Positions 56,401 to 64,000 of a DNA stretch of 64,000 bases are shown here, piece after piece. How positions within the stretch are numbered: the stretch's first letter is position 1; every line of letters starts with the position of its first letter. The position numbers were made by a program, and so were the translations under genes. The notes below the pieces were generated by a model, which was given only the letters and a program-made list of their open reading frames with translations, did not search any database and was not told the origin of the DNA. The stretch spans positions 157,565,846 through 157,629,845 of the forward strand of contig CM077147.1 in the NCBI GenBank assembly GCA_039583875.1, read 5' to 3'. This DNA is from Platanthera guangdongensis. Taxonomy: Eukaryota > Streptophyta > Magnoliopsida > Asparagales > Orchidaceae.

Positions 56401-58194
56401 AGTGGAGGCCGGCGGAAGACCGTTGCCCTTCTGAGAACATCTTAAGTCATTAGGATCACTCAAGAGTAATAACGAGAGTTGGGGGTGAATTTTGGGTAGC
56501 CATCAACTAAAGTAAATATCCTTGAGAAAGGGAGCTTTGGGCATAATCCCATCGTAGTTCCTAGTGCCCCCGAGAGCCCTTCACCGGGTATACCCTGGGC
56601 AGTCCTTGGATTAACCTTAAATCACTAAGTATAATAATACGTAGACAAGAGTAGTCTAATAGGTTAGGACATTATGGTTCATTCTCGCCCGTGAAGGGTT
56701 TGAGGGATTTGGAATAAAAGCACTATTGTGCGTTCTCACCCGTGTAGGTTTGGAGGGATTGTGATAAATGCTCACCCGTACAGGGTTTGAGGGATTCAGG
56801 ACAGGTTGGTCCTGCGAGCTGAAGGCTCGGGTTGAAATACTTGCATGTGCATAAATTTAGTGGCGGGGCATGCGGTACTGGCCGTTCGTCACACTGATGG
56901 CAGTACGGTGCACCAGACGGGTGTGAGGGTTTGAGGGGCCAGTGGGTTGTTTTACACTACGGTCTGGAGGACGATCCCCGATAACGCACACCCGACCCAA
57001 CAAGACTGACGGGTTGTCAACAAAGTACGTACGCATAGACTCTAGAATGCACCTTGGACGTGTACAAAGGCATATTAGAGGGGTCTAAGGTTTGGTAGTG
57101 TGCATACCGACCTAGAAGTGGAGATGCCCGCTCCGCTGCTACCGTAGCCACAGCAGTGGTACCCGAGAGTGAATCTAGCTCTCAAAAAGTGGTAAGTAAA
57201 GGTCTGTGATCACAGAGTCGTTGTGTGTGAGTTGCACTTGCCTGTGCATAAATTGCATTATAAACATTCATTCATATTAGGTCATACGCTTCATAGATCC
57301 TTATCATATAAATTAGTATGGGCTCTTTTATATGATAAGATAAATTTCCTAGAAACCTGAACTTATAAATTTTTATGGGCATTTTTATAAGTTAAGGTAC
57401 GATTTGTGATGGTAGAGTAGTGGTAGCATAGTTTTACTTTCCTGATCTTACTTTCAGTTCTTTCCTTACTTTACCGTACTGCACTTGTCTTACTTACTTC
57501 AGTTTCATACTTCAATTATTGCACTTGTACTTCTTAAATATAACTGCTAGAGTAGAACTACTATTACTCCTTATATACTTGTTAGTATAGTGCCATTGCC
57601 ACCTGTTTACACTTGAAACACCTTGTTGTCCTCCGCTTCGTCCTCCCGCATGGTGCCTAGGAGTTGCGGGGCGAGGTTTGGAGGAAACAACTTAGTCTTT
57701 TTGACTAATGGTCAGTGACCAAACTATTTTTAGGAGCTCGAGGAGATGGAGCACCAGCATGACCAGGAGGATGAGATGGCAGGACGTGAGGAGCTGATAC
57801 CACCACCGACTACTACTACTACTGCAGAGTTGCCTCAGGTGGGATGACTTGGTGATGATAGATACCTTCCGCTGTTTAGAGTTGAGAGAGAGATTTGATA
57901 TGATGTACTAGGCATAAGCCCTTATTACTCTTCATATTATTTCTGTACTCATTTGGACTGATGTTTTCCTTTTCATATATTTATATATATGTGCTGTGAC
58001 TGTGGACTAGTTGTGGTTTACTTTACCGCTATACTTCTGTTTCTAATTTTGTCCTACCGGTTATATGATCGTAATAGCAGGCAGAATCAGCGTGTTGCGG
58101 TGTCGACTAACCCGTGCATTAGTGTCACCGTAAGACGACTGTTATAGGCATAAGACAGGGTAGCCTCCTTGGTAAGGGGAAGGGGGGTATTACA
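53483..58194 (+). repeat. Element F 5' LTR (4712 bp)
   Basis: TGTAACATCCC to GGTATTACA. No supported gene. At 54393 an ATG (MANRLQPRGRSAIR) lies where D and E have their MAPK leader ATG, so it may be a leader exon. 54780-56200 is AT-rich; 56200-57200 holds GGGTTTGAGGGATT repeats (about 56697-56800). Confidence 0.88.
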
Positions 58195-58197
58195 AAC

Positions 58198-58205
58198 TGG
58201 TATCA
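58198..58205 (+). other. Element F primer binding site (partial)
   Basis: TGGTATCA three bases after the LTR; the following bases no longer match initiator-Met tRNA. Confidence 0.6.
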
Positions 58206-58380
58206 CTTGACCGAACAATCATATGAGAATAAAGTTCACAACACTGGACCACCCCGCGCGAGCATTAGTTTGCGTACAAACTATGAAGCGGAAGCAGTGC
58301 TGTGCCCATGTGTAAAAAGTCACATAAAACAGTCTATTAAGTACAATGAGTTAGTCCAGTTCTATTTTAACCTTACCTTT

Positions 58381-59540
58381 ATGCAACCTCCACAGGTCAC
58401 CGCGCCGCAAAATATGGTTCCTCCCCCTCCAGCTACCACTCTATTTCTACAAACGGAGATGGGGCAGACTTTGACGGCGATCCTGGAAGCCTTCAGAGCC
58501 CAGCAAGTCCCGGCTCCGTAGCCAAATCCGGGGTCAAGCTGGCTAAGTGCCTTCAAGAGCCTGTCCCCACCGATGTACCGTGGGACAGAGGATGTTGTAA
58601 AGATGGAGGAATGGTGGGAAGCCATACACGAGATATTGGCAGACATCAGCTGCCCGGTCGTCCAGACAGTTCCTCTAGCCACCTCTGTACTAGAAGCTCA
58701 TGCGGAGAGATGGTGGAAGTCTGTACGAGAGTCTACATATGCTGACTGGGAGCTGTCAGACATATCTTGGGAGGAGTTCGACGATGTATTTTTGGATCAC
58801 TTCGTATCTACTACAGACAGAGATGCTTTGGAGGAGAGGATTCTGAACCTCAGGTAGGGGAGCAGATCGGTGACTGAATACCAGAGGGAGTTTTCCCACC
58901 TTGCCAGGTTCACAGGGATACATGATACATACGACAGGAGGTATGCCAAGAGGTTCTACCGGGGCCTCAGAGATGACTTGAGGCAGGCCTTATTGTTCAT
59001 TTCTTACGGCACATCAGCCCAGATCATCGAGATGGAGAAGCAGCTGGAGGCCAACTAGCTGATGCTGCAATTCAGAGGGAAGACCATACGATGGGTCGAC
59101 GTCAGGAGAGAGCAGCAGGGGCTCTCAGAGATGCAGGACTATTGGATACAAGAGGGGTGTGGGACGTCGTCGTCCCAACTTCAGGCAGGAGCAGGGGCCT
59201 CCTCCAGCATTAGCTCCCCCACCTCTACAAGTGCATGTTCCGAGGATGCAGGATGACCATGGACACCGGCCGGTAGTTTATTACAGATGCCGGCAGCCCG
59301 GGCACATTAGATCGGAGTGTCCGCATCGGTTCCATCCACCTCCTCCTCCTCTACCTCTAGTGTCCACTCCAGTACAGTAGGGCCGAGGCCGAGGCCGAGG
59401 ATGAGGTCGAGGCCGAGGCCTCAGATATCACGACCGAGGACGCAACTAGGAGCAGATATACGCTTTGGACCTCACGGAGCAGAGGAACCCCGAGGAAGTG
59501 AGTACAGGTACTTAATTGTTATAATTTAGAAATTTCAACC
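58381..59540 (+). pseudogene. gag: Element F Gag, stops and frameshift
   Basis: Reading resumes after a possible splice acceptor (CCTCCACAG GT at about 58391-58401). Pieces: MVPPPPATTLFLQTEMGQTL, TAG at about 58519; a gag domain (AHAERWWKSVRES, WEEFDDVFLDHFV), TAG at 58855; EYQREFSHLARFTG and KRFYRGLRDDLRQAL, TAG at 59056. A frameshift near 59150 leads to the knuckle YYRCRQPGHIRSEC, whose first cysteine is tyrosine. A proline-rich tail follows. Confidence 0.78.
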
Positions 59541-59606
59541 CAAGTAGTGCCTTGAAAACCATAGAAATAACATCCGTTTTAACTCAAATAAATCTCAGGC
59601 ATAGTT

Positions 59607-60155
59607 ATGATCAGCGGCAAGCCCGCTCATACCCTATTCGACACAGGTGCTTCGCACTCATTCGTGTGGGACACTTTTATTGAAGGATTAGAGGGTGTGG
59701 AGAGATTCCTTGGCATAGAGATGAGGGTGCGTCTTCCTGATGGCTTGGAGCTACGAACCACGGATAGCTGCAACATGGAGGCCGAGATAGGAGGCAAGAC
59801 ATTCGAAGCTCCGGCGGCGGTCTTGAGATTGCCGGACTTTGATTTGATTTTGGGAATGACCTGGCTTCATTGGAACTCTGCCCAGATCGACTGCCCCTCT
59901 AAGAGGATCACACTCAGGCATGGAGACTCCTACGTTACTATTGAAGGTATCCGACCTCTCCCCTATCTATCATTATCTTCTGTGCAGGCTGTCAAGGCCT
60001 ATGAGCAGGGGGAAGAGGTGTACCTCATCTGCTTCGAGATGGTGGCAGCAGAGAGATCTATAGCTGATATCCCGGTGGTTCGGGATTTCTCTGATGTATT
60101 CCCGGAGAAATTGCCCGGACTACCACCAGCTCGGGATTTGGATTTCCGGATTTAG
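59607..60155 (+). pseudogene. Element F protease
   Basis: 182 open codons with the retropepsin site [10 protein letters not shown] near the start, LPDGLELRTTDSCN, and LILGMTWLHWNSAQID. It leads into the reverse transcriptase linker (VVRDFSDVFPEKLPGLPPARD) and stops at TAG 60153-60155. The same frame continues with the reverse transcriptase. Confidence 0.82.
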
Positions 60156-60838
60156 TTGGTGCCGGGGGAGAGGCTAGTGTCCCGGGCACCTTACAGGATG
60201 GCTCCCAGAGAGTTAGCAGAATTCAGGACTCAGCTTCAGGAGCTTATGGACTCAGGATTTGTGCGGTCGAATTCATCGTTGTGGGGAGCACCAGTTCTCT
60301 TTGTGAAGAAGAAAGACGGATCATTGCGGTTGTGCATAGATTACAGGGAGCTGAACCGGTTGACGGTCCAGAATACCTATCCAATGCCTCGGATAGATGA
60401 GTTATTTGATCAGCTTCAGGGGTCGTCTGGTTCTCTAAGCTGGATTTGAGATCCGGTTACTATAAGCTGCGCATCCAAGAGGAAGACATCCCGAAGATGG
60501 CTTTTAGCTCATGTTAGGGGTTATACAAGTTCACGGTGATGCATTTTGGGCACACGAATGCCCCTACCGTATTCATGAGTCTAATGAATCGTGTATTCGA
60601 GACCTTCTTGGACCACTTCGTCATTGTATTTATCGAGGATATTCTGATCTATTCCCGAACTCGGGTGGAGCACACAGAGCATTTGACACAGGTTTTGCAG
60701 AGGCTGCGGGAGTCCCAGATGTATGCGAAGTATTTTAAGTGCCAGTTCTGGATACAGGAGGTGGCCTTCTTGCGGAATACGATTAGTCGAGCTGGATTGG
60801 CGGTGGATCCAGCCAAGATAGAGACAATAAGAGATTGA
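60156..60838 (+). pseudogene. Element F reverse transcriptase, catalytic D to E
   Basis: [34 protein letters not shown] and [11 protein letters not shown] are open to about 60449. Then one or two bases are missing in GGGGTCGTCTGG and the frame shifts; TAG near 60518 follows. The catalytic loop reads FIEDILIYS where the family has FIDD, so the first aspartate of the metal-binding pair is glutamate. Confidence 0.8.
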
Positions 60839-61807
60839 CCACGACCGAAGCTAGCATCCGACATTCGCAGTTTCTTGGGATTAGCAGGTTACTATCGTAA
60901 GTTCGTGGAGGGGTTCTCAAGGATAGCACTCCCCTTCACGACCTTGACGAGGAAGGATGTAGAGTTTGCTTGGACAGAGCAATGCGGGACAGCGTTCCAG
61001 GAGTTGAAGGACCGACTTACCTCATCCCCTATCCTTGCACTCCCATCTAGGAGTGAGGGATTTCAGATTTACACGGATGCCTCATACGAAGGGATGGGTG
61101 TTGTACTGATGCAGCACATACATGTTATCGCTTATGCTTCGAGATAGTTGAAGAAGCACGAGCATAACTATCCGGTACACGATTTGGATCTCGGGGCTGT
61201 TGTATTTGCGCTAAAGATATGTCAGCATTATCTGTATGGGATTCATTATGATATTTTCTCAGATCATAAGAATCTCAAGTACATCGATACGCAGAAGGAC
61301 CTAATCCTGCGACAGAGGAGATGGCTAGAGTTTCTCTATGACTATGTTTACCAGATTCACTGCCACCAGGGGAAGGAAAACACAGTAGCAGATGTATTGA
61401 GCAGGAGGGTCGGCACCTCTGGACCGGAGCCCCGGATGATGTCTATGGAGCTGATACAGGTGATGGACGGCATACATATTACTATGGTTTCTGAGGCCGA
61501 ACCAGTAGGATATCGAGAGTACCTGAGCTCTTTGATCAGTGATGATGACATTCGGAAGCGCATTATGGCGCATCAGAGGCTAGATGCTACATTGGAGCCG
61601 ATATTCAGTGCCCTGGAAGGGGGCAAGGTTGAGGATTACATGCTTCAGGATGATCTCCTTCGATTCCATGGATACATTTATATACCAGCAGGGGGGGTAT
61701 CCGGGATGATATACTTAGAGAGGCACATTGCTCCAGATATTCAGTGCATCCCGGCATCACCAAGATGTGGACAGATTTACGAAAGACTATGTATTGGCCT
61801 GGGATGA
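60839..61807 (+). pseudogene. Element F RNase H and integrase start
   Basis: GLAGYYRKFVEGFSRIA, then RNase H IYTDASYEGMG. A TAG at 61145-61147 replaces the Q of the RQLKKHE motif. YPVHDLDLGAVVFALK, DHKNLKY and NTVADVLSRR follow. A frameshift near 61740 interrupts the integrase zinc region. Confidence 0.78.
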
Positions 61808-62768
61808 AGAGGGAGATCACCCACTTTGTGACACATTGTGAGACGTGCCAGCGCGTTAAGGCGGAATGCAAGAGCCCGGGTGGTTTATTACAGCCATTGC
61901 CAGTCCCAGAGTGGAAGTTCGAGGACATTGCTATGGACTTTGTGCACAGACTACCTTGCTCCCACTCTGGGCATGATTCCATCTGGGTCATAGTAGAGAG
62001 ACGACCAAGGTAGCGCGCTTTATTCCAGTCAGGAAGGATGCTCCAGTTGTAGTTTTGGTGAGATTATTCGTGCAGCAGTTTGTCAGATACCATGGCATCC
62101 CCAGGACGATTGTTTCGGACCGTGATGGTCGATTCACTTCGAGCGAGTGGAGGGTTGTGCATGCTTACTTGGTTTCTCGGTTTACTTTTAGTACCACCTT
62201 CCACCCGTAGACCAACGGACAGACCGAGCGTACCATTCAGACCATGGATGATCTACTCCGCCTATGCATATTGGATACAGGGAAGCCTTGGGAGAGGCTG
62301 CTACCATTGATCGAGTTTTCCTACAATAACAGCCACCAGGCTAGCATCATGGTGGCTCCATATGAGGCACTTTATGGGAGGAAGTGCAGGACACCGCCAT
62401 CATGGGTTCAAGATGTGGATACCAAGGCTCTTGGTTCTGATTATGTGAAGGATACGGAGGCTCAGGTTCATTTGATCAGGGATCGGCTACTAGAGGCCCA
62501 GAGTAGACAGGCGAAGTATTATGATGCTCGGCACCGTAAGGTGGAGTTCCAGGTTGGAGACAGAGTTTTCTTGAAGATACGTCCGGTACACGGTGTCTCT
62601 CGGGTGCGGAGGCACAAGAAGCTCAGTCCTCGATACATGGGGCCATACTTGATCCTGGAGCGGATCGGCCCCTTAGCTTACCAACTGCAGCTGCCACCGG
62701 AGTTGGGTACCATACACGACGTCTTCCATGTCTCTTCCCTGCGAAGAGCTCTCCTACGGCCGGAATAG
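61744..62768 (+). pseudogene. Element F integrase
   Basis: Frame pieces 61744-62013 (HPGITKMWTDLRKTMYWPGMK-type region, THCETCQRVKAEC, AMDFVHRLP) and 62244-62768 (FSYNNSHQASIMVAPYEALYG, GVSRVRRHKKLSPRYMGPY, DVFHVSSLRRALLRPE). Between them the core with [12 protein letters not shown] sequence lies in another frame and has a TAG near 62208. At least two frameshifts. Confidence 0.78.
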
Positions 62769-62960
62769 CACGTTACTACTACAGCCGGTCCGGTAGCGCC
62801 AGACAGATCCGTCAGATTGGAGCCGATCTGGATTGATGATACAGATGTTCGTGTGTTGCGGAAGAAGAAGGTCCCTCTCGTGAAGGTGTTGTGGTCCAAT
62901 CATGGACAGGAGGAGCACGCCTAGGAGTCGAGGGATCTAATATTGGAATGACACCCGGTG
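62769..62960 (+). pseudogene. Element F chromodomain
   Basis: Same frame as the integrase end, after TAG at 62766. DRSVRLEPIWIDDTDVRVL and KKKVPLVKVLWSNHGQEEHA, then TAG in place of the conserved tryptophan codon (about 62922) and ESRDLILE. It is the counterpart of the H chromodomain. Confidence 0.72.
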
Positions 62961-63044
62961 CTGTTTACTTCAGGTATGATGCAAATTTGTTTTGAATTTA
63001 CTTAAACTGTTACAGATAGAACCCCGTAGACCCGAACTAGAATT

Positions 63045-63084
63045 TCAGTTCGGGGACGAAATTTTTTTCTTGTTTATTGGGATT
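63045..63084 (+). other. Element F pre-LTR motif
   Basis: AGTTCGGGGACGAAATTTTT, the Tekay/Del TTCGGGGACGAA motif, directly before the 3' LTR. A clear polypurine tract is not left. Confidence 0.7.
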
Positions 63085-64000
63085 TGTAACATCCAATGTT
63101 ACTTATAGGCCCCCTCAACTTAGATTGGGTTAGGCATGGGGTGGATGATAGGGAATTTAGCTAGGTTTGACCCTAGGTAGTGGGTTGTAGCCATGTGGGG
63201 CCCACTAAGGAGCCAAAGTCAAACTAGGTCAAACTAGCCTAAATAGGAACCCTAGCCACACCATGACACCACCACATTGTCCTAACCCTAAAATAATATA
63301 GTGGACCCTAGGGCATGTCATTAGGTGAACCCTTTGACCCTAGTTGACCAAAGTCAACCATGGCCCTAATTTGGTCAAACCTATACCTATAGGCCCAATT
63401 AGCCCAAGTAGGGCACCACATTGACCCAACCCAAGTTGGGTGGTGCCATTAGACCCATGACCACCAAGTGGGGTCAGCCCACTCATCATGGTTGACCAAG
63501 TCAACTCAAGTCAACCTAGTCAACCTAATTGACCTAAAGGAGAAAATGAGGGCTAAGCCCACTCCCCTTGGACCAAGCCCACCAAACTTGGTCCATGGCC
63601 AGCCCAAGTGGACAAAGACCAGCCCTACCCCTCGGGTTTTGGAGAGAGGACACGTGCAAAGGGGCATTTTGGAGAAATTACCCAAAAGAGGAGAGAGAAG
63701 ATGAGTTTAAAGAGGTGGAGGCCACTTGGCCTTGGCTCCATCAGCCCAAAAGCTTGCTGGCCGGCCACCCAAGGATTTCCAGAGAATTTGGCAGCATGGG
63801 GGCCACTTGGCACCAAGGGTGAAGCCTCCAAAGCCCCAAACCGAGCTCACCTTGGTTGTATCTCCCTATACAACCACTTTCAGCTCAACCCGACCACACC
63901 ATCAGCTTCAGAGGGTGGAATCGAGTGGAGAACGAGTCCTGGAGCAAAGCTTTTGGTGTATAATCAAGGATTTGAGAAGGAGATTGCAGGAGCAGCTCAA
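63085..64000 (+). repeat. Element F 3' LTR, first 916 bp
   Basis: TGTAACATCC onward, aligning with 53483 with scattered substitutions and a small indel near 63400. It ends at the window edge just before the ATG seen at 54393 in the 5' LTR. Confidence 0.9.

Larger units (their letters stand above)
53483..64000 (+). mobile_element. Element F: Tekay-like Ty3/gypsy chromovirus, 3' end cut by window
   Basis: Plus-strand gypsy element with a 4712-bp 5' LTR, weak primer site, broken gag-pol with chromodomain, and the first 916 bp of the 3' LTR. The left flank is CTGGT (53478-53482); the partner duplication is outside. It is the same family as H in the opposite direction. Confidence 0.9.

Overview
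The window is plant nuclear DNA made entirely of LTR retrotransposons, most of them nested inside one another. I see no host gene, tRNA, rRNA or bacterial signal. The families (SIRE-like Ty1/copia with two zinc knuckles and an extra ORF after pol, Tekay-like chromodomain Ty3/gypsy, Athila-like Ty3/gypsy with a tRNA-Asp primer site) are typical of flowering-plant heterochromatin. The species cannot be told from the sequence.

Eight elements, named A to H here, explain essentially every base. H (gypsy, minus, 12762-19287 visible) is the oldest visible host. G (Athila-like, minus, 8224-12761) sits in H beside its chromodomain. A (copia, minus, 1-8223) sits in G. E (gypsy LTR, plus, 19288-20293 and 53080-53482) sits in the 5' LTR of H. 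B (copia, plus, 20294-53074, TSD TTGGT) sits in the LTR of E. C (copia, minus, 30718-52257, TSD AATTC) sits in the 3' LTR of B. D (gypsy, plus, 33008-42439) sits in the extra ORF of C. F (gypsy, plus, 53483 to beyond 64000) follows in the E tail. F and H belong to one family in opposite orientations.

A, B and C share a layout: LTR, gag, pol, an array of short palindromes, a TATA box, a leader of about 100 bp, then a third ORF (ORF3) that resembles the domain known as putative plant transposon protein. A and B use the 10-bp palindrome GTGTCGACAC. C uses an unrelated TCGTCGA/TCGACGA inverted repeat. In each family the same palindrome is clustered again in the LTR. In A and B the copies lie about 19-23 bp apart, close to two turns of the helix. 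The LTR of gypsy element D carries both motifs inside a tandem repeat of about 101 bp. This looks like a family-specific cis-regulatory system with a dedicated ORF3 promoter, and is the most interesting signal here.

Coding capacity: A is best preserved (intact gag, pol with one single-base frameshift, ORF3 open to the window edge). C has an intact pol frame. D is broken only by in-frame stops. B has lost its reverse transcriptase by deletion. F, G and H carry stops and frameshifts. All coordinates of LTR ends come from reading TG...CA ends, primer sites, polypurine tracts and target duplications by eye; percentages of divergence were not computed.
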